From Yersinia massiliensis CCUG 53443 (GTDB lineage: Bacteria > Pseudomonadota > Gammaproteobacteria > Enterobacterales > Enterobacteriaceae), in assembly GCF_000312485.1 (NCBI RefSeq), contig NZ_HE997643.1, positions 422,040 to 486,039 of the forward strand: 64,000 nt of DNA. Reading direction: 5' to 3'. The first letter of the stretch is position 1. Every line of letters starts with the position of its first letter. Shown here piece by piece: positions 18,528 to 27,792 of the stretch. Made by a program: the position numbers and the translations under genes. The notes under the pieces were generated by a model, which saw only the letters and a program-made list of their open reading frames with translations, was not told the DNA's origin and did no database searches.

Positions 18528-19481
18528 TTAACTCTCGATAAAATGCGCAGCTAAGCCGCTTTCGAGTTGATCAAGCAACTGATAACGGCGGCGATATTCT
18601 GCCCGTTTTTTGCTCGCAATATCTTCAATCGGCTTACGTGCAATCTGTGTGGGTAAGCTGAAATGGCCTTTTGAGCATTGTATCCCGCCCAAGGAGCGCC
18701 AGAAGCTATCGTAATCTGCGTGCAACTTATCTTTCTTCTTCGCTCGATAGCGCCAGTTTTGATAAATGTGCGTGGAATTCCCAACCGCGATGATTTGTGT
18801 TGCGCCCATCAGGTTTGCCAACGCGCAGGCTGCCTCTAACACCAAACGTTTTGGAAATAAACCATGGCACGCTTTGGTACTGAGATGAATTTCGCTATGG
18901 GGAGTATCGTTATCAGCCCCTTGTAAGCCACCAATAAACAACGTTTTTTGCTGCTGATAATGAAATAAGCTGAACGTCAGTACGGCCAGCGTTTGTTGTT
19001 GCTCATTGGTCAGCATCAGCGTAATTTCCCCCTCTTTATTGAATCTCGCTATCGCGGCCAAATAAAGGAAGTACTTCTCCTCATTTTTACCGGTTAGCTC
19101 AGTCAATTGATAGGGCGAGTTATTGGCATAATGGTGCCGTAATGACGCTGGCATACATTCATTTATCAGTTCGAAATGATCCTGTAATACCGCCAGTTTT
19201 TGGCGATTATTAAATGTATTTGCCAAATAAGGGCGATGCAATTTACAGGGTAAATCAGGTTGCTCGCGTAACATTTTGCTCAGAAACGGCTGTTTCACCA
19301 GAATGCCTAACAAGTTAAAGGTTAATTTAGGGCAAATTAAGCTTCGGGCGATAAATTTAAGTCGAAACATCAATTTATGCCATGAACCGCCCAACGCGGG
19401 ATTGCCTTTAAACAGCAATGCGATTAACCCCCAAGAGTTAATATTGTTAGGGTTTGATGTGGTGTTACTAATGTTATGCAT
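18528..19481 (-). CDS. ybjX: YbjX/VirK family protein (DUF535)
   Basis: A 317-residue cytoplasmic-looking protein of the VirK/YbjX/SomA family. Blocks such as HFELINECMPASLRHHY, LFIGGLQGADNDTPH and QIIAVGNSTHIYQNWRYRAKKK are typical. Family members in Salmonella are PhoP-regulated and affect antimicrobial-peptide resistance; VirK in Shigella affects IcsA levels. The biochemical activity is unknown. It converges with ybjD and diverges from macA. I did not find a convincing PhoP box (two TGTTTA-like sequences have the wrong spacing). Confidence 0.85.
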   Translation of the reverse strand: MHNISNTTSNPNNINSWGLIALLFKGNPALGGSWHKLMFRLKFIARSLICPKLTFNLLGILVKQPFLSKMLREQPDLPCKLHRPYLANTFNNRQKLAVLQDHFELINECMPASLRHHYANNSPYQLTELTGKNEEKYFLYLAAIARFNKEGEITLMLTNEQQQTLAVLTFSLFHYQQQKTLFIGGLQGADNDTPHSEIHLSTKACHGLFPKRLVLEAACALANLMGATQIIAVGNSTHIYQNWRYRAKKKDKLHADYDSFWRSLGGIQCSKGHFSLPTQIARKPIEDIASKKRAEYRRRYQLLDQLESGLAAHFIES

Positions 19482-19684
19482 GATTAAATCCGTTGTATCA
19501 CTATTTTTTCGCCGCTATTGACGTTACGTGGCTATTGAAACAATCGGGAACTAAACAGTGTGTCAATGCATCTTAGGATTCGCTGGTAGCATGGTTATAT
19601 TGAGATTTCGTTTAACTAAATGAGAATTTCCGATGGTAATTTCGGCAATTTGAAGAAGAAAATTAAGGGAAGGTAATTAATTTG

Positions 19685-20797
19685 ATGCCGTTCAGTAGCA
19701 CTCAGCGCCGGTGGCTCTTGGTACTTGTCGTAGTGATTATCGGAGGTTTTTTCCTCGCTAAACACTCAATGGCGCCAGCGCCGGTTCAATATCAGACAGT
19801 CAAAGTTGCTCATCGTGATTTGCAACAAAATGTCTTGGCAACGGGCAAACTTGATGCAGTGCGCAAAGTAGATGTGGGTGCGCAGGTCAGTGGGCAGTTG
19901 GAAAGACTGTACGTAGAAATTGGCGATCAAGTGAAGCAAGGACAGCTATTGGCGATGATCGACCCGCAACAGGCGCAAAACCAAATCAAAGAAGTAGAAG
20001 CGACACTACAGGATTTGAACGCCCAGTTGGCGCAAGCAAAAGCGGAAATGCAACTGGCAGCAGTGACGTTGCGCCGTCAGCAAGATCTGGCGAAACTTCA
20101 GGTCGTATCGCGTCAGGATCTGGATCAAGCCAGTACGACATTGGCCGTGAAAAAAGCGCAAGTTGAGACCATTAATGCGCAAATTAATAAGGCCAAGGCC
20201 AGTTTGGATACCGCCAATATTAATTTGGATTACACCAAAATCTCTGCCCCAATGGCCGGTGATGTGGTGCAAATCACCACCTTGCAAGGCCAGACTGTTA
20301 TCGCAGCTCAACAGGCGCCGAATATTCTGACATTAGCAGATATGAGTACCATGCTGGTCAATGCGCAGGTTTCCGAAGCCGATGTGATTCATTTGAAACC
20401 GGGGATGAAAGCCTCGTTTACCGTGTTAGGTGACCCCGGAAAGCGTTTCGATGGCGTGCTAAAAGACATTCAGCCGACACCGGAAAAAGTGAATGATGCG
20501 ATTTTTTATTCGGCACGCTTTGAAGTGCCCAATCCTGACCGAGTGTTACGTTTGCAGATGACCGCACAGGTTTCCATTGAGCTAGCAAATGTGAAACAAG
20601 CCATCGTGATTCCATTATCAGCATTAGGTGAGGAGCTAGGCACTAATCGTTATCAGGTTGCGGTGCTAAAAGACGGCAAAGAAGAGAAACGCGAAGTGAC
20701 CATTGGCATTCGTAATAATGTGGATGCGCAGGTAGTGGCAGGGTTAAACGTCGGTGAGGAGGTCATCGTCAGCCGCGGCGGCATGGAGGAAGCATAA
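19685..20797 (+). CDS. macA: MacA, periplasmic adaptor of the MacAB-TolC exporter
   Basis: A 370-residue membrane-fusion protein. One N-terminal transmembrane anchor (about residues 12-27) is followed by split lipoyl half-motifs, for example [34 protein letters not shown] long alpha-hairpin ([22 protein letters not shown] and on) should contact TolC, and beta-barrel and membrane-proximal domains complete it. The frame can start one codon earlier at a TTG (19682), but the ATG is preferred. It precedes macB with a one-base overlap. The complex exports macrolides and, in enterics, heat-stable enterotoxin or siderophore-related cargo. Confidence 0.94.
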   Translation: MPFSSTQRRWLLVLVVVIIGGFFLAKHSMAPAPVQYQTVKVAHRDLQQNVLATGKLDAVRKVDVGAQVSGQLERLYVEIGDQVKQGQLLAMIDPQQAQNQIKEVEATLQDLNAQLAQAKAEMQLAAVTLRRQQDLAKLQVVSRQDLDQASTTLAVKKAQVETINAQINKAKASLDTANINLDYTKISAPMAGDVVQITTLQGQTVIAAQQAPNILTLADMSTMLVNAQVSEADVIHLKPGMKASFTVLGDPGKRFDGVLKDIQPTPEKVNDAIFYSARFEVPNPDRVLRLQMTAQVSIELANVKQAIVIPLSALGEELGTNRYQVAVLKDGKEEKREVTIGIRNNVDAQVVAGLNVGEEVIVSRGGMEEA

Positions 20798-22746
20798 TGA
20801 CGGCACTGCTTGAATTAAAAGGCATCCGCCGGAGTTATCAGTCTGGTGGCGAAACGGTTGATGTATTGCAGGATGTCTCACTGACGATTAATGCGGGTGA
20901 GTTGGTTGCCATTATCGGTGCTTCGGGCTCGGGTAAGTCAACGCTGATGAATATCCTGGGTTGTTTAGATAAGCCAAGTGCAGGTGTCTACAGTGTTGCT
21001 GGCCAAGATGTTGCCACGTTAGATAATGACGCGCTGGCGGCACTGCGTCGTGAGCATTTTGGTTTTATTTTCCAACGATATCACCTGTTACCGCATCTCA
21101 GTGCGGCCCATAATGTGGAAGTTCCGGCGGTCTATGCGGGTTTGGGGAAGCAGGAGCGACGTGAACGCGCAAAAATGCTGCTAACCCGCTTGGGATTAGA
21201 AGAGCGAGTTGATTATCAACCCAATCAGCTCTCCGGCGGGCAGCAGCAGCGTGTCAGTATCGCCCGAGCCTTGATGAATGGCGGGCAGGTTATTCTTGCC
21301 GACGAACCCACTGGGGCACTGGATAGCCATTCTAGCGTTGAAGTCATGGCGATCCTGAAGCAGTTACAGCAACAGGGGCACACGGTCATTATTGTGACCC
21401 ATGACCCGACTGTTGCGGCTCAAGCAGAGCGGATCATCGAAATTAAAGATGGCCGAATCATGGCAGATTCTGGCTCCAAAACAGTCGCCGCCGTTGCAAC
21501 GTCGGAAGTCACGAGTCTCACGCCGCCCGCGCCTTCATGGCAGCAACTGACGGGACGTTTCCGCGAAGCGTTATTAATGGCTTGGCGTGCGATGTCGGCC
21601 AATAAAATGCGCACTGCGCTGACAATGTTAGGCATCATCATTGGGATTGCTTCTGTTGTCTCCATATTGGTGGTTGGGGATGCGGCTAAACAGATGGTAC
21701 TCGCGGATATCCGTGCGATCGGAACGAATACCATCGATATCTATCCTGGCAAAGATTTTGGTGATGATGATCCCAGTACGCGACAAGCACTGGTTTATGA
21801 CGATATGGCGGCGCTGAAAGAGCAATCCTATGTCAGCGCGGTATCGCCGACTATCGCTGGCAGTATGAGGCTGCGATACGGCAATATCGATGTGGCAGCC
21901 AGTGTGTCGGGTGTGAGTGAACAATATTTTCGCGTATACGGCATGAAGCTCGAACAAGGCACCGCCATCACGCGTGAACAAGTTGAACGTCAAGCGCAAG
22001 TCGCTGTGATTGACCGTAATACCCAACGCAGGTTATTTCCCCATATTAACGATGTCGTGGGGCAAGTGATATTGGTTGGGAATATGCCTGCAACCGTGGT
22101 GGGGGTAGTGGAAGAGAAACAATCCATGTTTGGTAGTAGCAAAGCACTGCGCATTTGGGTGCCATATAGCACGATGGCCAGTCGCTTGATGGGGCGTTCA
22201 TACTTCGATTCGATCACGGTGCGGATTAAAGAAGGCTATAACAGCAAAGAAGCTGAACAACAGTTGATTCGGTTGTTGACCATGCGGCACGGCAAAAAAG
22301 ACATTTTCACCTACAACATGGACAGCTTGCTGCAGACGGCGGAAAAAACCACCCGCACCATGCAATTGTTCCTGACATTGGTGGCGGTGATTTCACTGGT
22401 GGTTGGCGGGATTGGCGTGATGAATATCATGTTAGTCTCAGTCACTGAACGTACCCGCGAGATTGGTATTCGCATGGCTGTGGGCGCGCGATCGAGTGAT
22501 GTTATGCAGCAGTTTTTAATCGAGGCGATCTTGGTCTGTCTGGTGGGTGGGGCGTTGGGGATAACACTCTCCTTCGCAATCGGTTTGATTGTGGAGATGT
22601 TTTTACCTAACTGGCAAATTACTTTCCCACCGATGGCGTTGTTCAGTGCATTCTTGTGCTCAACCGTGATAGGGGTCGTGTTCGGTTATCTACCGGCTCG
22701 AAGTGCCGCCAGACTCAACCCGATTGACGCTTTAGCGCGAGAATAA
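20797..22746 (+). CDS. macB: MacB, ABC transporter of the MacAB-TolC exporter
   Basis: A 649-residue fusion of an ABC ATPase and a FtsX/LolE-type permease. Walker A GASGSGKST is at residues 41-49, the signature is [15 protein letters not shown], and Walker B is VILADEPTGALD. The first transmembrane helix follows around residue 275 (MRTALTMLGIIIGIASVVSI). A large periplasmic domain comes next, then three more helices near the C-terminus with the ERTREIGIRMAVGAR loop. It works with MacA and TolC as a mechanotransmission pump. Its start codon overlaps the macA stop. Confidence 0.95.
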   Translation: MTALLELKGIRRSYQSGGETVDVLQDVSLTINAGELVAIIGASGSGKSTLMNILGCLDKPSAGVYSVAGQDVATLDNDALAALRREHFGFIFQRYHLLPHLSAAHNVEVPAVYAGLGKQERRERAKMLLTRLGLEERVDYQPNQLSGGQQQRVSIARALMNGGQVILADEPTGALDSHSSVEVMAILKQLQQQGHTVIIVTHDPTVAAQAERIIEIKDGRIMADSGSKTVAAVATSEVTSLTPPAPSWQQLTGRFREALLMAWRAMSANKMRTALTMLGIIIGIASVVSILVVGDAAKQMVLADIRAIGTNTIDIYPGKDFGDDDPSTRQALVYDDMAALKEQSYVSAVSPTIAGSMRLRYGNIDVAASVSGVSEQYFRVYGMKLEQGTAITREQVERQAQVAVIDRNTQRRLFPHINDVVGQVILVGNMPATVVGVVEEKQSMFGSSKALRIWVPYSTMASRLMGRSYFDSITVRIKEGYNSKEAEQQLIRLLTMRHGKKDIFTYNMDSLLQTAEKTTRTMQLFLTLVAVISLVVGGIGVMNIMLVSVTERTREIGIRMAVGARSSDVMQQFLIEAILVCLVGGALGITLSFAIGLIVEMFLPNWQITFPPMALFSAFLCSTVIGVVFGYLPARSAARLNPIDALARE

Positions 22747-22865
22747 TGGCTGAGCGAACATCGATTCGGGTGATAAGATGATCGCAATGATGATTTTTAC
22801 GGTCATAAGAATGAATCAATATCGGCCATTGACCACATCTATTAAGCCCGCATAATAGGGAAATA

Positions 22866-22895
22866 AAAATGCCAGTCATGATTGACTGGCATTTT
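22866..22895. terminator. Bidirectional terminator between macB and cspD
   Basis: A perfect 13-bp stem, AAAATGCCAGTCA with TGACTGGCATTTT, around a TGAT loop. Terminal A and T runs allow termination on both strands, fitting the convergent macB and cspD. Confidence 0.85.
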
Positions 22896-23000
22896 GAGAC
22901 GTCATGGCGTAATTGGCGATAGCCTCCAGAAACACATCTGTCACCGGTGTGTTTTCGGTGATGGAGTTGCCATGGTATTAATGCGAATGAGTGCGTGGTG

Positions 23001-23258
23001 TCAGGCTAGTGCAGCCATTTCCTGCGGTATGTCTGCTTGTAATACCACCTCTAACCCAAGTGGCACTATCAGGCTGGCATGGTTACCCTTCGGCCCTTGG
23101 TGGACATCAAAGTTAACCATCTGACCGGCTTTTAACGTTCGGTAACCATCCATCTGGATAGTTGAATAGTGAGCGAATATATCTTCACCACCGTTCTCGG
23201 GGCAAATGAAGCCAAAACCTTTGGCATTATTGAACCATTTAACAGTACCCGTCTCCAT
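23001..23258 (-). CDS. cspD: CspD, cold-shock-domain DNA replication inhibitor
   Basis: An 85-residue single cold-shock domain. RNP1 is KGFGFI and RNP2 is DIFAHY; the N-terminus METGTVKWFNNAKGFGF is characteristic of CspD rather than CspA. It is about 11 residues longer than E. coli CspD, with a divergent C-terminal tail. CspD binds single-stranded nucleic acid, is induced in stationary phase and blocks replication. In E. coli it is degraded by Lon. It is divergent from clpS. Confidence 0.93.
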   Translation of the reverse strand: METGTVKWFNNAKGFGFICPENGGEDIFAHYSTIQMDGYRTLKAGQMVNFDVHQGPKGNHASLIVPLGLEVVLQADIPQEMAALA

Positions 23259-23652
23259 ACTTCTACGTCCCTCGCAAGGCTATTCTAGTTTGAGATGAGG
23301 TAATCGCTGGTTAAAGTGAGTGCAAAGTGGTTAAACCGTCAGCGTTGATGAAAACTTAAGCATTGGTTAAAACATCAGCAACCCACGAAAATACACTCTA
23401 GTGGAAATGCTTATAACGTCAAGGAGTCGCTTTTGTCTGGCAGAGGCAGTTCTTCAAAGTTTGATGCAGCTAACGCTATTGTGTTTGTTTGGTTACAATT
23501 TAATCGTTTTTAAGGTGGGGGAATCGGCTTTTTTCTCTGGCGGCGTTATGGCATAAGTGATGTTAAAATAATAATAGATATCTTCATCAAATGGTCTTAT
23601 AACCGGAGTGAGGTATTGCTCCTGTGTAGTTCAGTGAAACGATGGGCATGCA
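23259..23652. other. Divergent cspD-clpS intergenic region
   Basis: This 394-bp region contains no supportable gene. It must hold the cspD (minus) and clpSA (plus) promoters. The AT-rich run around 23562-23580 is a possible -10 area for clpS, but I cannot assign a paired -35. No strong hairpin or repeat was seen. Confidence 0.45.
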
Positions 23653-23973
23653 ATGGGTAATAATAACGACTGGCTAAATTTCGAACACTTAGTCAAAGAT
23701 AAACAGAAAGAGGCGCTTAAACCGCCGTCAATGTATAAAGTTATACTTAACAACGACGATTACACACCGATGGAATTTGTGATTGACGTTCTGCAAAAGT
23801 TCTTTTCTTATGATATTGAACGTGCAACACAATTGATGCTCAATGTGCATTATCAAGGAAAGGCGATTTGTGGTGTTTTTACTGCTGAAGTGGCAGAGAC
23901 AAAAGTCGCACATGTAAATCAATACGCCAGGGAGAACGAGCATCCATTGCTTTGTACGCTGGAAAAAGCCTGA
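23653..23973 (+). CDS. clpS: ClpS, adaptor for ClpAP (N-recognin)
   Basis: A 106-residue adaptor, exactly the E. coli length. The core [24 protein letters not shown] contains the [11 protein letters not shown] block that forms the N-degron pocket; [19 protein letters not shown] makes the second part of the fold. It delivers proteins with Leu, Phe, Trp or Tyr N-termini to ClpA. It is followed after 25 bp by clpA. The aat gene nearby (26909-27619) encodes the transferase that creates such N-termini, so the N-end rule pathway is clustered here. Confidence 0.96.
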   Translation: MGNNNDWLNFEHLVKDKQKEALKPPSMYKVILNNDDYTPMEFVIDVLQKFFSYDIERATQLMLNVHYQGKAICGVFTAEVAETKVAHVNQYARENEHPLLCTLEKA

Positions 23974-23998
23974 TTAAGGCAATTATTGGGAGGTGCCT

Positions 23999-26275
23999 AT
24001 GCTCAATCAAGAACTTGAACTCAGTCTCAACATGGCTTTCGCCAGAGCGCGTGAGCACAGACACGAGTTTATGACCGTGGAGCACCTATTGCTGGCATTG
24101 CTGAGCAATCCAGCCGCGCGGGAAGCGCTGGAGGCGTGTACGGTTGACCTGGTGGCATTACGCCAGGAACTGGAAGCGTTCATCGAACAAACCACACCAA
24201 CATTACCTGTCACTGAAGAAGAACGTGACACCCAGCCAACGCTCAGTTTCCAACGGGTGTTACAACGCGCGGTCTTCCACGTTCAGTCATCTGGGCGTAA
24301 TGAAGTCTCGGGTGCCAACGTGCTGGTGGCTATCTTTAGTGAACAAGAATCTCAGGCGGCCTACCTGCTGCGTAAGCATGATGTCAGCCGACTGGATATC
24401 GTGAACTTTATTTCCCACGGCGCCCGTAAGGATGAGCCGGGTCAGGCACCGAATGCAGAAAATCCGGTGAATGAAGAGCAGGCAGGAGGGGAAGACCGTA
24501 TGGAGAACTTCACCACCAATCTGAATCAACTGGCCCGCGTTGGCGGCATTGACCCACTCATTGGGCGCGATAAAGAACTGGAGCGCACCATCCAAGTGTT
24601 ATGCCGTCGGCGTAAAAACAACCCATTGTTAGTGGGGGAGTCCGGTGTCGGTAAAACGGCCATCGCCGAAGGTCTGGCATGGCGTATCGTGCAAGGTGAT
24701 GTACCAGAAGTGATGTCTGAATGTACCTTGTACTCGCTGGATATCGGTTCGCTACTGGCTGGAACCAAATACCGTGGTGACTTTGAAAAACGCTTCAAAG
24801 CCCTGCTGAAACAACTGGAAAATGATAAAGACAGCATTCTCTTTATTGATGAAATTCATACCATCATCGGTGCTGGTGCTGCCTCTGGTGGGCAAGTTGA
24901 TGCCGCTAATCTGATTAAGCCGCTGCTTTCCAGTGGGAAAATCAGAGTGATCGGCTCGACGACCTATCAGGAGTTCAGCAATATCTTTGAAAAAGATCGT
25001 GCTTTGGCGCGGCGTTTCCAGAAAATCGATATTACTGAACCGACGGCTGAAGAGACAGTTCAGATTATCAATGGCTTGAAACCGAAGTATGAAGCACACC
25101 ATGACGTGCGTTATACCGCGAAAGCGATACGTGCAGCGGTTGAGTTATCAGTGAAATATATCAATGACCGCCACTTACCTGACAAAGCCATTGATGTAAT
25201 CGATGAAGCGGGTGCCCGTAGTCGCCTAATGCCTGCTAACAAACGTAAGAAAACCGTCAATGTATCGGATATTGAGTCAGTGGTTGCTCGTATTGCGCGT
25301 ATTCCGGAGAAAACGGTCTCTGCCAGTGATCGCGATGTCCTGAAGAACTTGAACGAACGCTTAAATATGCTGGTATTCGGTCAAGATAAGGCCATAGATG
25401 CACTGTCTGAAGCCATCAAGATGAGCCGTGCTGGTTTAGGGCATGAACACAAACCCGTCGGATCATTCTTGTTTGCTGGCCCTACCGGTGTGGGTAAGAC
25501 GGAAGTGACGGTGCAATTGGCCAAAGCACTGGATATCGAGTTGCTACGCTTTGATATGTCCGAGTACATGGAGCGTCACACTGTCAGTCGCCTGATTGGC
25601 GCACCTCCAGGCTATGTTGGTTACGATCAGGGTGGTCTGTTGACTGATGCGGTTATCAAGCATCCTCATGCTGTGTTGCTGCTTGATGAAATTGAGAAGG
25701 CTCATCCAGATGTGTTCAACCTGTTATTGCAGGTGATGGATAACGGCACACTGACGGATAACAATGGGCGTAAAGCCGATTTCCGCAACGTTATTTTAGT
25801 GATGACCACCAATGCGGGTGTACGCGAAACACAGCGTACTTCCATTGGCTTTAAACAGCAGGACAACAGTACGGACGCCTTGGAAGAGATCAAAAAAGTG
25901 TTTACGCCGGAATTCCGTAACCGGTTGGACAACATTATTTGGTTCAATCACTTGTCACCGGCGGTTATCCAGCAAGTTGTGGATAAATTCATTGTTGAGT
26001 TGCAGGCCCAATTAGATGCCAAAGGTGTGTCACTGGAAGTCAGTGAAGAAGCCCGTAATTGGTTATCTGATAAAGGTTACGACAAAGCGATGGGCGCACG
26101 ACCAATGACGCGGGTGATCCAGGAAAATCTGAAGAAACCGTTGGCAAACGAGTTGTTGTTTGGCTCTCTGGTTGATGGTGGCTCGGTCACTGTTCAGTTG
26201 GATAAAGAAAAACAACAACTGGCTTATGAATTCCAGAGTGCGCAGAAGCGGAAAACTGAAGGTGCTGTTCACTAA
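23999..26275 (+). CDS. clpA: ClpA, ATPase subunit of the ClpAP protease
   Basis: A 758-residue Hsp100 unfoldase of two AAA+ modules. The N-domain (about 1-145) docks ClpS. D1 has Walker A GESGVGKT near residues 213-220 with sensor IGSTTYQEF. D2 has GPTGVGKT near 494-501, and IGAPPGYVGYDQGG is its pore loop region. Substrates are threaded into ClpP through the IGL-type loop. The frame can begin two codons earlier at a GTG, but the ATG at 23999 has GGGAGG at ideal distance and gives the E. coli length. A strong terminator follows. Confidence 0.96.
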   Translation: MLNQELELSLNMAFARAREHRHEFMTVEHLLLALLSNPAAREALEACTVDLVALRQELEAFIEQTTPTLPVTEEERDTQPTLSFQRVLQRAVFHVQSSGRNEVSGANVLVAIFSEQESQAAYLLRKHDVSRLDIVNFISHGARKDEPGQAPNAENPVNEEQAGGEDRMENFTTNLNQLARVGGIDPLIGRDKELERTIQVLCRRRKNNPLLVGESGVGKTAIAEGLAWRIVQGDVPEVMSECTLYSLDIGSLLAGTKYRGDFEKRFKALLKQLENDKDSILFIDEIHTIIGAGAASGGQVDAANLIKPLLSSGKIRVIGSTTYQEFSNIFEKDRALARRFQKIDITEPTAEETVQIINGLKPKYEAHHDVRYTAKAIRAAVELSVKYINDRHLPDKAIDVIDEAGARSRLMPANKRKKTVNVSDIESVVARIARIPEKTVSASDRDVLKNLNERLNMLVFGQDKAIDALSEAIKMSRAGLGHEHKPVGSFLFAGPTGVGKTEVTVQLAKALDIELLRFDMSEYMERHTVSRLIGAPPGYVGYDQGGLLTDAVIKHPHAVLLLDEIEKAHPDVFNLLLQVMDNGTLTDNNGRKADFRNVILVMTTNAGVRETQRTSIGFKQQDNSTDALEEIKKVFTPEFRNRLDNIIWFNHLSPAVIQQVVDKFIVELQAQLDAKGVSLEVSEEARNWLSDKGYDKAMGARPMTRVIQENLKKPLANELLFGSLVDGGSVTVQLDKEKQQLAYEFQSAQKRKTEGAVH

Positions 26276-26333
26276 TTCAGCGTGTTAATACCGAAGGTGT
26301 GTTAATGCTGGCGAATTTGTGCAAATAAAATAG

Positions 26334-26369
26334 AAAAGGGCGATAAGTTGATAGCTTATCGCCCTTTTT
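26334..26369 (+). terminator. Terminator after clpA
   Basis: A 14-bp perfect stem, AAAAGGGCGATAAG with CTTATCGCCCTTTT, around a 7-nt loop, ending in five Ts. It lies about 60 bp beyond the clpA stop. Confidence 0.88.
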
Positions 26370-26430
26370 ATTTTGGGTGTTTCACTTTCTTCATGGCTGA
26401 TAAAGCCGTATGACTGAGTAAATAAAAGAA

Positions 26431-26465
26431 AACGCAAAACGCCCTTACCATAAATTGGAAGGGCG
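26431..26465 (-). terminator. Terminator after infA
   Basis: On the minus strand, CGCCCTT (26459-26465) pairs with AAGGGCG (26440-26446) and is followed by TTTTGCGTTTTC. It lies 60 bp past the infA stop. Confidence 0.7.
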
Positions 26466-26524
26466 CCGGAGGGGGACTACATCCTCAGAGCTCGCGAGTC
26501 GTCGACTTGCGACAGATTAGCCGA

Positions 26525-26761
<237 letters not shown>

Positions 26762-26908
26762 CTACCTTAGTTTTTAACCGGCAAGATAATGCCGAAAAAC
26801 CCACATTATGTAAAGAAGTGTTGGCGGTCATCGCACCATTTCCGCAAAATCAGTCTGCCGGTAAGAGGGGGATAAAGCCTAATGTGGGGTGTTTTAAGCG
26901 GTTGAGTT

Positions 26909-27619
26909 TTACTGCATCGAAGATGAAAAACTCAACGATTGCGGTAACCAGCATTCAGCCGGTAGTGGACTAAACTGGAGTTGACTCAACTGCTGTAAAA
27001 AAAAGTTTCGGGGGATCTCAATCGCACCCAGCGACGCAGTGTGAGCGTTGAGGACCTGACAGTCAATCAGTTCTCCACCCTGACCGGTAAAATGATGACA
27101 AAAAACCATTAATGCGCTTTTTGAGGCATTGTCAGCACGACTAAACATGGATTCACCGCAAAACAATGCGCCAATGGCGATGCCATACAAACCACCAACT
27201 AGCTCATTTTCCAACCAAACTTCGACTGAGTGGGCATGCCCCAAAGCATGAAGCTGGCAATATGCCTGCTGAACATCATCGCCAATCCAAGTTCCCTCAT
27301 CACGCTGCGAGGCACAAGCTTGGACAACATCCTTGAAAGCATGATTCAGCGTAAATCGATAAGGGCAGTGCCGCAAAAAACGACGCATGCTGCGACTAAT
27401 ATGCAAATCCTCTGGAAACAGAACCGCACGTGGATCGGGTGACCACCACAAAATCATTTCCCCTGGACTAAACCAAGGGAAAATTCCCCGTTGGTAGGCT
27501 GCCAGCAAACGGGGGGCAGATAAATCGCCCCCCAGCGCCAACAATCCGTTTGGTTCACGCAGTGCCAGCTCAGGTGACGGGAAGGCGAATGACTGTGAAG
27601 AGAGCTGTGTAATGCGCAT
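26909..27619 (-). CDS. aat: Leucyl/phenylalanyl-tRNA--protein transferase
   Basis: A 236-residue GNAT-fold transferase that moves Leu or Phe from charged tRNA to proteins with N-terminal Lys or Arg, marking them for ClpS-ClpAP. Family blocks are [63 protein letters not shown] and [16 protein letters not shown]. The frame opens 10 codons upstream, but the ATG at 27619 follows AAGGAG at the right spacing. It is transcribed toward infA, downstream of the cydDC operon. Confidence 0.95.
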   Translation of the reverse strand: MRITQLSSQSFAFPSPELALREPNGLLALGGDLSAPRLLAAYQRGIFPWFSPGEMILWWSPDPRAVLFPEDLHISRSMRRFLRHCPYRFTLNHAFKDVVQACASQRDEGTWIGDDVQQAYCQLHALGHAHSVEVWLENELVGGLYGIAIGALFCGESMFSRADNASKSALMVFCHHFTGQGGELIDCQVLNAHTASLGAIEIPRNFFLQQLSQLQFSPLPAECWLPQSLSFSSSMQ

Positions 27620-27792
27620 AAATCTCCTTGGCGATGCTAACAGGCTCATATAAGGATCAACGTCTCAGTGTCGACATCTCAGTTTCAACATCAGTAATAC
27701 TGCTTTGCTTTCAAGCGCTTTTAATCATATTAGTTGATGAGCTACTGCTGTGCCGTTGATTTGAGCACAATAATAGTTTCCCTATCACGACA

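Noticed and set aside
19482-19684. PhoP box controlling ybjX
   Set aside because: Two TGTTTA-like hexamers occur, but their spacing is about 15 bp instead of the required 11-bp period.
26276-26524. Serine tRNA gene
   Set aside because: No acceptor stem, T-loop block or long variable arm could be found; the folded parts are the two terminators.
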